Below, in pieces: positions 9,122 through 18,356 of a stretch of DNA of 64,000 bases (its first letter is position 1; each line of letters starts with the position of its first letter). The stretch spans positions 1-64,000 of the forward strand of contig CAYRMD010000004.1 in NCBI GenBank assembly GCA_964425225.1, read 5' to 3'. The notes under the pieces were generated by a model. That model had not been told where the DNA came from, made no database searches, and was given only the letters and a program-made list of their open reading frames with translations. The position numbers and the translations under genes were made by a program. Source of the DNA: BPJU01 sp964425225 (GTDB lineage Bacteria > Planctomycetota > Planctomycetia > Pirellulales > Pirellulaceae).

Positions 9122-9466
9122 TCAGACGTACCGAGGCAATTGCGGATCCACCAAGCAACTCCATGCATCAATACCTCCCTGCATGCTTTGCGCCCGCGAA
9201 AAACCTCGTTTTCGTAACCAATAAACCGCCTGCAAGCTTCGCATTCCATGATGGCAGTACACCACGATGCGTCTATCCTTCCACCCCTCGAGCTCAGCCA
9301 AGCGAATCGGTAGTTCCCCTAATGGTATCCACCGTGCTCCTGGGATCCGTACCCGTTGCCATTCGTCGTAGTCGCGGCAATCCAACAATAGCACTTCCGC
9401 GTCGGTTTCTAGTAACCGTTTGACTTGCTGGACATCGATCTCACAAGGCAAGGCCCCGTCGCTCAT
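9122..9466 (-). CDS. Single-domain rhodanese-like protein
   Basis: 114-residue rhodanese domain (sulfurtransferase or persulfide carrier). It has the family layout DCRDYDEW, then IPGA, then the active-site loop CHHGMRS with catalytic cysteine at about C71, and ends with QGGIDAW. No signal peptide, so cytoplasmic. ATG 9466 is preferred over the TTG at 9475. It is co-directional with the decarboxylase gene 121 bp downstream and could be in the same transcript. Confidence 0.9.
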   Translation of the reverse strand: MSDGALPCEIDVQQVKRLLETDAEVLLLDCRDYDEWQRVRIPGARWIPLGELPIRLAELEGWKDRRIVVYCHHGMRSLQAVYWLRKRGFSRAQSMQGGIDAWSCLVDPQLPRYV

Positions 9467-9564
9467 GCCGCTCAAGGTAATAATACGCTTCTTGTGTGTC
9501 CAGACGCGCAGTCATATCCGAAGCTCTCAACCCCGCAGCACGTCTTGGCTCGCCGATCGGGTGT

Positions 9565-9593
9565 TTGACGTGGCGTGCCGACACGATTATCGT
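9565..9593 (+). promoter_or_regulatory. Candidate sigma70-type promoter for the dehydrogenase/cytochrome gene
   Basis: TTGACG at 9565-9570, a 17-bp spacer, then TATCGT at 9588-9593, about 110 bp upstream of the ATG at 9707. Match is good at -35 and moderate at -10. Planctomycete promoters are poorly defined, so this is tentative. Confidence 0.25.
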
Positions 9594-9706
9594 AAACCAA
9601 GTATTTTCCTACCTGATGCTTGGGGCGAGCTGTGGGGTCGGTTGTGACCGGCTCGCCTCATGCCTTACCGCAGTCATGGGAAACTCGTATCGACAGGAGA
9701 TAGTCT

Positions 9707-12700
9707 ATGGCGGCGTGGCCAAAGGCATTGATGCAGACATGGGTGACCGGGGTGCTTATCGTGGTCTGTTTGGGAGTCTTGCAGGCAGAAGAAAAGAAAA
9801 AAGTGGTCTTCATTGCCGGTCGTCCCAGCCACGGTTACGGAGCCCATGAACACTATGCCGGATGCATGCTGTTGGCCCAGTCACTAGAACAGAGCATGCC
9901 GAATTTCACCACCACGGTTATTCGTAACGGCTGGCCTGAGGACCCCTCTGTATTGGAAGACGCCGACGCCATTGTGATGTATGCAGACGGAGGCGGTGGT
10001 CACCCGGTACTGCCGCACTTGGAAGAGGTGGACCGCTTGGCCGAACGCGGTGCCGGTATTGTATGTATCCATTACGCCGTCGAAGTGCCGAAGGGCAAGC
10101 CAGGCGACTATTTCTTGAAATGGATCGGTGGTTACTTCGAAACCTACTGGTCGGTGAACCCGCATTGGCTAGCCAAATTCGAAAAGTTGCCCGAACATCC
10201 GATTACGCGAGGAGTGCAGCCGTTTGCCGTCGACGATGAGTGGTACTACCACATGCGATTTCGCCCGGAAATGGAGGGTGTCACGCCGATCTTAACGGCA
10301 ATTCCGCCGGCCAGCACGCTCAATCGCCCCGATGGACCTCATAGCGGTAACCCGCACGTACGTGCCAAAATCGGCCAACCACAACATGTCGCGTGGGCCG
10401 TGGAGCGGAAGGATGGTGGACGTGGGTTCGGTTTTACGGGAGGTCACTTTCATTGGAATTGGGGTGATCCCAATTTCCGAAGGCTGGTGTTGAATGCAAT
10501 CGTTTGGGCGGCACGTGGCGAGGTACCTGCCGATGGGGTACCGCTACGTACGGTTACCCTGAAGGATCTGGAAGCCAATCAGGATTATCCACCCCCGGCG
10601 AACTTTGATCGCGATGCGGTTCGCCGTCGCTTGGGGCTTCCACCGGACGAGCCGCGGGAAGATCGTTCTGAATCACCGCCGGGTCATGCGCGACGGCAAC
10701 CGGTACTCCCGGTTTTTCAATCTCCCGTGGTCAATGTGCAAACCCCCGGTCACCGGATCCCGATCGACGTGTCGCTCGGCGGAGCGCGCGAGCTGTATTT
10801 GGTAGTTACCGACGCCGGGGACGGTTATAGCTGTGACTGGGCCGATTGGATCGAACCACGGTTAATCGGACCGGCTGGCGAAAAAAAGTTGACAGAACTG
10901 CGATGGAAACGAGCCACAAGCGGTTGGGGACAGGTCCACGTCAATCGTAATGCAGGCGGTGGGCCACTTCGTGTCGGCGGCCAGCCAGTTGCCGACGGGA
11001 TTGGGACCCATGCGAACTCGATCATTGCCTACGACGTCCCGGAAGGCTACAAGTGGTTCCGTGCTAGGGCGGGACTGGACGAAGGCGGCATGAGCCAAGC
11101 AGGCTGCGGCGCGGCTGCCTCCGTCCAGTTCCTCATCTACACGTCGGCTCCGCCCGATCCATCTGACGGTTCGACCTCCCGACACGATCCTCGGCTAGCC
11201 GTAGCTGCTTTGGATGTTGCCGAGGGCTTAGAGGCAACACTTTTTGCCAGCGAACCGCAACTGTTAAGCGTGACGAACCTGGATATCGACGCTCGCGGTC
11301 GAGTATGGGTGTGCGAGGTAGTCAATTATCGCCGCCATGACGGAGAACGCCCCGAGGGTGACAGAATTCTTATATTGGAAGATCGAGATCATGATGGCAG
11401 AGCTGATCAGGTAAAAGTCTTCTATCAAGGGCGGGATGTCGATTCCGCTATGGGAATCTGTGTGTTAGGAAACCGCGTCCTTGTGTCGGCTAGCCCAAAG
11501 ATTATTATTTTCACTGACGAAAATGGCGATGATATTCCTGACAGAAAAGAGATATTTTTTGACCGTACCGGCCAGCCTCAGCATGATCACTCGGCCCACA
11601 CCTTTTTATTTGGACCGGATGGCAAACTCTATTGGAACTTCGGAAATACCGGACAAAAAGTATGTCGCCCGGATGGTTCGATTGTTTGCGAGAGGTGGGG
11701 GCGACAAGTCGAAGATAATGGAAAACCTTTTTACGGTGGCATGGTCTTCCGTTGCGAACCGGATGGAAGCCGATTCGAAGTATTGGCACATAATTTTCGT
11801 AACAACTATGAGGTGACAGTTGATTCTTTTGGAAATCTATGGCAGTCGGATAACGATGATGACGGTAATCGAGGTGTACGGATCAATTTCGTGATGGAGT
11901 ATGGCAATTATGGTTATCGAGAAGAGCTTACCGGGGCAGGGTGGCAATCCCCTCGTAGCAATTGGGAAGAGGAGATTCCGCGTCGCCATTGGCACCAAAA
12001 CGATCCTGGAGTGATTCCCAATTTGTTGCATACCGGTGCGGGGTCGCCGACAGGGATCACGATATACGAGGGGAGGCTGCTGCCACGAGTTTTTTGGGAT
12101 CAAGTAATTCATTGCGATGCCGGTCCGAACGTAGTGCGCGCCTACATTACTGAGCCTGACGGCGCGGGGTATCGCGCGCGGATCGTAAACATTGTGCACG
12201 GGGCTCGGGATAATTGGTTTCGTCCGGCCGATGTGTGCGTGGCGCCAGACGGTTCGCTCTTCATAACCGATTGGTATGATCCTGGAGTGGGTGGTCACAA
12301 TATGGTCGACATGGAGCGCGGTAGGATTTTCCGCGTAGCTCCGCCAGGATACCCGTATCGGGTACCGGAATTTGATTTTCAGACGCCCCGAGGGGCATGC
12401 GAAGCGCTTCGCAATCCCAACTATGCGGTACGTTATTTGGCCTTCACGGCTTTAATAGGAATGGGCAGCCAGGCGGCAGATGCCTTAGAAGCGATGGTGG
12501 CTGGTGAATCCAATCCGCGCTGGCGGGCTCGTGCCTTGTGGGTGCTCGGGCAACTTGCCGGCTACGGACAGCGAACCGTGCAATTGGCGCTCGAAGACAG
12601 CGATCCTTACGTGCGCATCGTAGGGATTCGCCTGGCGCGCCAGTTGGATTTGCCGCTGATGCCACTATGGAATGAATACTTGCACAAGGAAACACACCTG

Positions 12701-14143
12701 CACGTACTTCGCGAATGCGCCATAGCACTCCATCGGCGCCACGAGAAGGGTACCTCGGAAATTTGGGCCCAACTGGCTCTACGCTACCCACCCGGGGATC
12801 GCTGGTATTTGGAGGCCCTAGGTATCGGTGCTGAGGGGCAGTGGGATGCGTGCTGCGAAGCCTGGTTGCAGCTAGCCGGTTCCCAAGTACTAGCCACACC
12901 GGCCGGGCGCGATATCGTGTGGCGCTCGCGCGGCCAACGGTCGGCCGAATGGCTCGCCGATATTATTCTTCAAGGAAACCAGGTAGCAGGGCCTCTTGCC
13001 CGCTATTTCCGCGCTTTGGACTTCCAATCACCCGAAAACCGCTCCACGGCGCTGCTTTCGTTGTGGCATTCTAAAGATCGCTGGGACCCGATGGATCGAA
13101 AGTTGGTGGCGATTGAGGTATTAACTCGCCTCCAGCCAGAAACCCTAAATGATCCCGTTGACCGTACCGTGTTGCATGAGGAACTTGCGCCATTGCCGCG
13201 CGACGAAAGCTTCGTGCGACTTGTCGGCCGATGGCGAGCCGAGCCATTCTATGATGAGCTGTTGCGATTGGCATTGGAACATCCAAACTCAAGCCTCCGG
13301 ATAGAAGCGCTCCGGCAACTATTCCAGCTCCAGCAATCCTCTCGACTCCTGGCAGTGCTGCACGGTGAGGATGTGGAAGTTGCCGTCAAAGCAGTCGACG
13401 TATTGGGGCTTTGGGCTGATGGTCAGAGTACGAGGCTGTTGATCGAATTGGTGCAAGATGGATCGAAGGATCTTGAGCTGCGACGGAGAGCCGTCGGAGC
13501 ATTGGGGCGCAGCCAAAACGGAGCTCGGTGGCTCATTCGATCCGTCGAACAGGATCAATTGGAACCGGCGCTTCGAGAAGCTACCGCGCAAGCCCTGCAT
13601 CGCTCACCCCATGCCGAAGCTCGCGTTGCTGCACAAAAACTATTTCCGTTACCTTCCGGCAGGGACGATCGTCCTTTTCCTCCTATCGATCGACTGGCCA
13701 CCATGACCGGCAATGCCACGAGGGGCCAAGAGGTATTTCGTACTGTCGGACAATGCGCCAATTGTCATCAGGTCGGTACCATCGGAAAGGCCGTTGGGCC
13801 AGCTTTGACCGAGATTGGGGGGAAGCTGAGCCGACAAGCACTGTTTGAATCGATCCTATTTCCCAGTGCTGGAATTAGCCACAACTACGAGACCTATGCG
13901 GTGGCCACGTCGGATGGGGAAGTTTTGACTGGATTGATTGTTAGCCGTACCGACCAGGAACTACTTTTGAAAACGCAAGAGGCAGTCGTGCGTCGACTGG
14001 CGATTGCTGATGTGGAGTTTGTGCGGAAACTGGAAGTCTCCTTAATGCCGGCAGACCTTGCAAAACAGCTTGCTATCCAAGATCTGGTAGACCTCGTTGA
14101 ATATCTTACGACGCTGCGCAGCGAAACCGCCGCGAGCCCCTAG
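9707..14143 (+). CDS. ThuA / NPCBM-like / PVC-type dehydrogenase / HEAT / cytochrome c fusion protein
   Basis: 1478-residue exported protein with a signal peptide at about 1-27 (ending LQAEE). In order: ThuA-like domain (about 30-270), NPCBM-like carbohydrate-binding region (about 345-480), PVC-type membrane-bound dehydrogenase propeller (about 490-880), HEAT-like repeats (about 890-1330) and a Planctomycetes-type heme domain (about 1340-1478) whose CxxCH is C1350/C1353/H1354. It probably oxidises a sugar or polyol outside the cytoplasm and passes electrons to its own heme c. The AGGAG ribosome binding site and ATG 9707 agree. Part of the propeller (about 11340-12300) is noticeably more AT-rich than the rest. 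The individual domains are widespread in Planctomycetes; the exact substrate is unknown. Confidence 0.93.
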   Translation: MAAWPKALMQTWVTGVLIVVCLGVLQAEEKKKVVFIAGRPSHGYGAHEHYAGCMLLAQSLEQSMPNFTTTVIRNGWPEDPSVLEDADAIVMYADGGGGHPVLPHLEEVDRLAERGAGIVCIHYAVEVPKGKPGDYFLKWIGGYFETYWSVNPHWLAKFEKLPEHPITRGVQPFAVDDEWYYHMRFRPEMEGVTPILTAIPPASTLNRPDGPHSGNPHVRAKIGQPQHVAWAVERKDGGRGFGFTGGHFHWNWGDPNFRRLVLNAIVWAARGEVPADGVPLRTVTLKDLEANQDYPPPANFDRDAVRRRLGLPPDEPREDRSESPPGHARRQPVLPVFQSPVVNVQTPGHRIPIDVSLGGARELYLVVTDAGDGYSCDWADWIEPRLIGPAGEKKLTELRWKRATSGWGQVHVNRNAGGGPLRVGGQPVADGIGTHANSIIAYDVPEGYKWFRARAGLDEGGMSQAGCGAAASVQFLIYTSAPPDPSDGSTSRHDPRLAVAALDVAEGLEATLFASEPQLLSVTNLDIDARGRVWVCEVVNYRRHDGERPEGDRILILEDRDHDGRADQVKVFYQGRDVDSAMGICVLGNRVLVSASPKIIIFTDENGDDIPDRKEIFFDRTGQPQHDHSAHTFLFGPDGKLYWNFGNTGQKVCRPDGSIVCERWGRQVEDNGKPFYGGMVFRCEPDGSRFEVLAHNFRNNYEVTVDSFGNLWQSDNDDDGNRGVRINFVMEYGNYGYREELTGAGWQSPRSNWEEEIPRRHWHQNDPGVIPNLLHTGAGSPTGITIYEGRLLPRVFWDQVIHCDAGPNVVRAYITEPDGAGYRARIVNIVHGARDNWFRPADVCVAPDGSLFITDWYDPGVGGHNMVDMERGRIFRVAPPGYPYRVPEFDFQTPRGACEALRNPNYAVRYLAFTALIGMGSQAADALEAMVAGESNPRWRARALWVLGQLAGYGQRTVQLALEDSDPYVRIVGIRLARQLDLPLMPLWNEYLHKETHLHVLRECAIALHRRHEKGTSEIWAQLALRYPPGDRWYLEALGIGAEGQWDACCEAWLQLAGSQVLATPAGRDIVWRSRGQRSAEWLADIILQGNQVAGPLARYFRALDFQSPENRSTALLSLWHSKDRWDPMDRKLVAIEVLTRLQPETLNDPVDRTVLHEELAPLPRDESFVRLVGRWRAEPFYDELLRLALEHPNSSLRIEALRQLFQLQQSSRLLAVLHGEDVEVAVKAVDVLGLWADGQSTRLLIELVQDGSKDLELRRRAVGALGRSQNGARWLIRSVEQDQLEPALREATAQALHRSPHAEARVAAQKLFPLPSGRDDRPFPPIDRLATMTGNATRGQEVFRTVGQCANCHQVGTIGKAVGPALTEIGGKLSRQALFESILFPSAGISHNYETYAVATSDGEVLTGLIVSRTDQELLLKTQEAVVRRLAIADVEFVRKLEVSLMPADLAKQLAIQDLVDLVEYLTTLRSETAASP

Positions 14144-14951
14144 CCAGCTTGGTCCGAGTTGTCAAGTTAGAGTCCAGACCCACTACGGACTGGAGCCGAT
14201 GCACATTTGCTCCACTGGGGTTTTTCAGGAAGAGGGGCTTGGCCCGTCTTGCGAACGTCAGACGAGCCGGCCGAATTTGGCGTATGTGCTTCTTGATTGT
14301 AGTGTGTGGGTCGCGTTCGTAGGTGAAAAAGTCTTGTAACGCAGGGACGCAGAGGAAAGAAGGAAAATTGTTTAACGCAGAGACGCAGGGACGCAGAGGA
14401 AAGGAGGAAAATTATTTAACGCAGAGACGCAGAGGAAAGGAGGAGAATTGTTTGACGCAGAGACGCAGAGGAAAGAACAAGTAAGCTGGCAACCTCCGGT
14501 GCCGGTTGGGAAAGAACCATTTTTGCCGAAGACGTCTACAGGGGCCCCTGAGAGGATAATGCCACGGCTCGGGTTAGCTAGCTTCACCACAATCACTAGG
14601 GTTGTGCGAGGAATCCGTGGCCAAGCCGCTTCCGGATCTTGCCAGGTGTCTGTTTGAGTGTCCCTTGGCTCGTTTGCGTCAAATACTCACGCCCACGAAA
14701 TGGCAAATGCCGAACACGCATCACAACGGAGTACTGAGCGCGAACAACTTACGTACAGTCAACACGCACACATTTGATTGTAGGTAAGATTTGTACGAAC
14801 TGAATAAACACACAAACGCAAAGACGTTTCGATGCAGCGAGGCAATTGACGCTGGATGTTGTTTTCGCGGCGCCGTTGCCTTAGCGCCTTTGCCTTAAAG
14901 TACTCCGGCCGCTTAAATAGAACCAGAAACAGTAGGCGACGGGGGTGCCGG
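14144..14951. other. 0.8-kb intergenic region holding element A1
   Basis: Mostly occupied by the family A element at 14303-14773. To its right (14774-14900) are part of a second terminal-repeat sequence and short degenerate pieces of the AACGCAAAGGCGCTAAGGC type (14813-14905). No gene was seen. Confidence 0.6.
14303..14773 (+). mobile_element. Family A inverted-repeat element, copy A1 (MITE-like)
   Basis: About 470 bp. The left end is TGTGTGGGTC then TTCGTAGGTGAAA; the right end read on the minus strand begins TGTGTGCGTG. Inside, from the left: about four tandem units of about 40 bp built on ACGCAGAGACGCAGAGGAAAG (14338-14475), then a conserved unique part running to 14772. The same order is found in A2 (23003-23433) and A3 (29463-29933) on the opposite strand. 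The 10-bp sequence TTGATTGTAG flanks it on both sides (14293-14302 and 14774-14783), a likely target duplication. No transposase is encoded. Confidence 0.7.
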
Positions 14952-15422
14952 TTATTCGTCGTTGTGCCCCACAGATGTCAAGGCAACGGACGGCTGCTGA
15001 CCTTTGGTAGATGCCGACTTCCTGAGCCGCTCGACTTCGTGAATAAGTTGGTTTACGTCGTCGGCGAATTCCTTCCAATAGTCATCGTTACGATAGCTGA
15101 TCGGTGAGACGGGTTGACCCGAACTTAGGGCACGAAGTGTCTGGCGAACACGAACCAACGGTCCCACGAACCGATGGCTTGTGCGAATGGTATCTAGCAT
15201 AACCAGTGGTAGCAGCAATAACGAAGCTCCCAATACGGGAAGGCTGTTGGCGGCGACGGTACCGAATAATTGGCCGGACGTACTGACCGGCTGTGTAAGT
15301 GCCGTCCAACAGACGGTCATGAAGAACACGGTCAAGAGGCATTCTAACCAATAGAGTGCCACACGCTGGACGAAAGCCCATTGAATTTCCGCGTTGACCC
15401 AGATTCGTTTGCGAGCTCGCAT
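14952..15422 (-). CDS. Small membrane protein with stand-alone HAMP-like domain
   Basis: 156 residues. Two hydrophobic segments (VALYWLECLLTVFFMTVCW and LPVLGASLLLLPLVMLDTI) are followed by a HAMP-like linker (RFVGPLVRVRQTLRAL, then RNDDYWKEFADDVNQL) and a short polar tail. There is no kinase, cyclase or methyl-accepting domain, so the output is unknown; it may pair with a separate signalling protein. ATG 15422 is chosen because GGAGG lies 8 nt upstream; longer starts lack a site. Convergent neighbours are far, and the gene appears monocistronic. Confidence 0.75.
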   Translation of the reverse strand: MRARKRIWVNAEIQWAFVQRVALYWLECLLTVFFMTVCWTALTQPVSTSGQLFGTVAANSLPVLGASLLLLPLVMLDTIRTSHRFVGPLVRVRQTLRALSSGQPVSPISYRNDDYWKEFADDVNQLIHEVERLRKSASTKGQQPSVALTSVGHNDE

Positions 15423-15769
15423 AGCGAAACCCTCCACAATGTTCGATGGAGTACAAAACGGCTCAAGCAACGTCGTTTGCCGTGGTAGTCAAAGGCACAA
15501 ATGGTGATTCGTACTTGGTCGACTTTCAAATATAAGTCGCATGCCGACACATTTGCGGCATCAGCGCATTGGAAGCGAGTTCATAGATGCGAACCGCCGG
15601 TTTGTGTGAGCAAGGTGCAGAGATTTTCCTGTTATAGGAATTCTGGCGATTGATGGGACGGTGACCGATTTATCGATCACACCCCGAAATCTATCCCGAT
15701 ACTCGGGAATTAGGGGTGTGCGTCGAGCAAGGAACGCCCTGGTGTCATTTGAACGACGAGGAGATGATC
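15423..15769. other. 347-bp divergent intergenic region
   Basis: Lies between two divergently transcribed genes and so should hold both promoters. Apart from the palindromic cluster at 15661-15720 nothing was recognised. Confidence 0.45.
15661..15720. promoter_or_regulatory. Cluster of palindromes upstream of the thioredoxin-like gene
   Basis: Two adjacent dyads. GTGACCGAT / ATCGATCAC (15661-15680, one mismatch) resembles an operator. It is followed by a nested hairpin: outer arms CACACCCC (15678-15685) and GGGGTGTG (15713-15720), inner arms TCCCGA and TCGGGA with a 3-nt loop. It ends 50 bp before the ATG at 15770, placing it in the promoter or 5' leader. Function unknown. Confidence 0.35.
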
Positions 15770-16225
15770 ATGCGCGGTAAGCCAGTCATTAAACCTGTGG
15801 TATTTTGGTTGTTGGTTGGGCAAGCGATCATGGCCGGCGATGTACCTGGGAAGGGGATGGTCTGGTTGTCGCTCGATGAGGCGTGGCGGGCTGCGCAGGA
15901 GCAAAGCAAACCACTGCTTGTTTACGTGACGCTTCCGGGTTGTGCTTACTACCGGGCGATGGAGCAGCGGACGTTTACCGACCGCCGTGTTCAAGAGAAG
16001 CGTCAGACTTGCTTTGTGATAGCGCGTGTGGACGCCAATCAATACCGGAACTGGGCGGAGCGTTGGGGAGCGCAAGCCTATCCGACTTTGTTGGTGATAG
16101 CACCGGACAAGAAATTGGTAGCACGCCACGCGGGTTTTGTGTCGTCTGATGGGTTGGTGGAACGCATATCAGCCTGGTGCCGAGAGCGCGCCACGCTTCC
16201 GGCGTCCGGTGAGGGGCAACCGTAG
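15770..16225 (+). CDS. Exported thioredoxin-fold protein with a single active-site cysteine
   Basis: 151 residues with an N-terminal hydrophobic signal (about 8-22), then a thioredoxin-like domain (LDEAWRAAQEQSKPLLVYVTLPGC). The usual CxxC is replaced by C58-A-Y-Y, so it is unlikely to be a classical dithiol oxidoreductase. The conserved cis-proline region appears as AQAYPTLLVI. A function as a thiol carrier or chaperone-like thioredoxin is inference. ATG 15770 is preferred: GAGGAG lies 6 nt upstream, whereas ATG 15764 and the upstream start lack a site. A palindrome cluster precedes it. Confidence 0.85.
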   Translation: MRGKPVIKPVVFWLLVGQAIMAGDVPGKGMVWLSLDEAWRAAQEQSKPLLVYVTLPGCAYYRAMEQRTFTDRRVQEKRQTCFVIARVDANQYRNWAERWGAQAYPTLLVIAPDKKLVARHAGFVSSDGLVERISAWCRERATLPASGEGQP

Positions 16226-16307
16226 GAGGCGTGGCGTATACTCGGTTCGACCGCTGCGCGACCGGCTCGACGCTGGTTCTGGTTTGTCCATTGTGAGGTT
16301 AATCGGG

Positions 16308-18278
16308 CTATTGGGGGCAAACGGATGGGGCGAGCCAGTTGAGCCATCGAGACCAATTGCGGATACCAGCTGGGCTCTTCGGGGCACTTTGATCGGCGCT
16401 CGACACAACCTGTTGCCACTGCCAACTTCGCCAACGCGCTGCTTCGGCAAACAAGCTCATGGACACTTGGTCCAAAGCCGTGGCGGCGGCGGCAAATCGA
16501 TGGGCTACGGAGTGGGGTGGTCCGTGGAACGACGCCAAGCACGCATCGAATAGTTCAGCCAAGGCCGACGCCCATCGAGCATGTTCCGCGCGCAAACGCC
16601 GCATGCTGCGTTGAACTTCGAGTTCAAACTGGCTGATCGAGCAATGAGACCCAGGTTGATCGCGGGATTGCTCGTGTGTCCGGATGGCGACAGCGGCAGA
16701 CAAAGCTGCCAGTCCATACATTTTCCAGAAATCGATGCGGACCTTTTGCACCCGAGACAACAAAGCGTTTCGATAGCGATTCCAAGCATTGGCGATGCGC
16801 TGCCACGCCTCGATGGCGCGACCCTCATACAAGTCGCACATCACGCGCGCCAACAACAAATTGTGGTGCTGAACATAAAAGCAATCCGAAGGTAGTAATC
16901 GCTCGTCTTCCTCTAAATCTTGCCAGATTGCGGCCGGTTCGTCATTAGCCAAACCGAGCATCGCAAGCACACGTGCCCCGGCATTCCAGCGGGCAAGTAA
17001 GTCGTCACGCTCCAGGGCGGCCTGACGAGCGGCTGGTTGATGAAGCATCAGCTCGTGAAACCTCCCCCCGTAAAGCCGTGCCCACATGGAAACCGTCTGA
17101 GCGGTGTCCATCTCCCATGCCACATCCGGATATTCGGCGACGGAAAACCACTCCGCGGCTTGATCGCATCGACTCCACGCTTGTTGCCAATCGCCCTGTA
17201 AGTGCGCGACGACACCTTCGGTAAGTGCGACGACCGCATCGGCATAGGTGCTGGGGTAGCGTAGGGCTAAGTTGCGTAACTCAGCGAGTAATCGTTCGCC
17301 GCGACGTTGTACCGTAGTCCCGCCGATCATTCGGTGTCCAATGTAAACGCCTAAAGCACGCAGGTGATGACGCGGGCTGTCCGAGCGGCGAGAAAGCCAT
17401 AAGAGACGACTCGTGAGAGCGGCCGCGCGCAACGGATCAATCAGAGTCAACCCCGCCACAGCCGACCAACAAGCATCCAATTGTCGGATCAGCTTGGGAG
17501 AGGAAGGTCCTGGCCGACGCCGGCTCGGTAACGCCAGCCTGACGGACCAGTGTGCCAGTTCCATTGCAGCCGTTACTGCGTTACTCGGCAACGATAGTCC
17601 CGCCTTTTCGAGAACATCTCGCAAGAGCCGAAGACCAGCGCTTGTGTGGCCGCTGGCCAAATAGTTCCAGGCTGCCTGACACATGTAGGTTTGAGCTTGA
17701 TCTGGCGGTACGCAGCCGCTCGCTTCCAGAAACACATCTGCGGCTTGCCGGCAGCGTCCAAGGTTGGCCAGTGCCAGAGCATACGCCACGAGGGCAATAG
17801 GTTTTTGGGAATCACTCAGCGGGCAATCCAATGCCATTCGGTATAGGCGAGCCGCACGATCGAAAGCTAAGGTTTCACCGGCGGAGCGAGCTGCCTGAAG
17901 CAAATAGGCCGCCGCGTCGGCCGGCCGGTCGGCTGCCAAATACTGTTGAGCGACGAATTCGGCGTCGGGCTCCGGCTGCTCGGCCAGTACAGCCGCCAGG
18001 TGTGCATGTACATTCCGTCGTGACTGCGGATCGAGCCGATCGACAATGGCCGCACGCACCCGATCATGATAACAGTCCCAAATCGGCTCCGGATCAGTCC
18101 CAACCAATCGTACGAGACTGTGTCGTAAGAGATGATCCCAGAGTTGATCATCCGTATGTTTCAGGCCGATTGACTGCGTTACGAGGGACTGCGCAATGGG
18201 ACGCGCGGCACACGCAACCGATTCTAACAGCATTCGTGCGTTACTCGGTAAATCGCCAACCAATTCGGCGACTACCAT
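16308..18278 (-). CDS. C-terminal TPR half of a split kinase-ATPase-TPR gene
   Basis: 656 residues from the first ATG after an in-frame TAG. It begins within the helical region that normally follows the AAA domain (ELVGDLPSNARMLLESVA) and continues as alpha-helical, TPR-like repeats (many ADAAAYLLQAAR- and YALALANLGRCRQAADVF-type helices). It is in exactly the same frame as the kinase/ATPase half (18354-20186) with no frameshift. Together the two give about 1290 residues, normal for a planctomycete kinase fused to a MalT/adenylyl-cyclase-associated ATPase. As a free protein it would lack the kinase and the Walker motifs. Whether it is translated separately is unclear; no convincing ribosome binding site was seen at 18278. 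Confidence 0.8.
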   Translation of the reverse strand: MVVAELVGDLPSNARMLLESVACAARPIAQSLVTQSIGLKHTDDQLWDHLLRHSLVRLVGTDPEPIWDCYHDRVRAAIVDRLDPQSRRNVHAHLAAVLAEQPEPDAEFVAQQYLAADRPADAAAYLLQAARSAGETLAFDRAARLYRMALDCPLSDSQKPIALVAYALALANLGRCRQAADVFLEASGCVPPDQAQTYMCQAAWNYLASGHTSAGLRLLRDVLEKAGLSLPSNAVTAAMELAHWSVRLALPSRRRPGPSSPKLIRQLDACWSAVAGLTLIDPLRAAALTSRLLWLSRRSDSPRHHLRALGVYIGHRMIGGTTVQRRGERLLAELRNLALRYPSTYADAVVALTEGVVAHLQGDWQQAWSRCDQAAEWFSVAEYPDVAWEMDTAQTVSMWARLYGGRFHELMLHQPAARQAALERDDLLARWNAGARVLAMLGLANDEPAAIWQDLEEDERLLPSDCFYVQHHNLLLARVMCDLYEGRAIEAWQRIANAWNRYRNALLSRVQKVRIDFWKMYGLAALSAAVAIRTHEQSRDQPGSHCSISQFELEVQRSMRRLRAEHARWASALAELFDACLASFHGPPHSVAHRFAAAATALDQVSMSLFAEAARWRSWQWQQVVSSADQSAPKSPAGIRNWSRWLNWLAPSVCPQ

Positions 18279-18353
18279 TTCGACCGTCAGTTTGCCGGCA
18301 TGGCCCTCAAAAGCGATTTCCGAGGGACGACTGCACTTCTGAACTGCGTAGGC

Positions 18354-18356
18354 CTA
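18354..18356 (-). other. In-frame amber codon interrupting the kinase-ATPase-TPR gene
   Basis: The codon after NPLLLCQL is TAG. Reading on in the same frame gives AYAVQKCSRPSEIAFEG and joins the ATG at 18278 after 25 codons with no other stop, and homologous architecture continues. A nonsense mutation, an assembly error or amber readthrough would each explain it. Confidence 0.85.
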
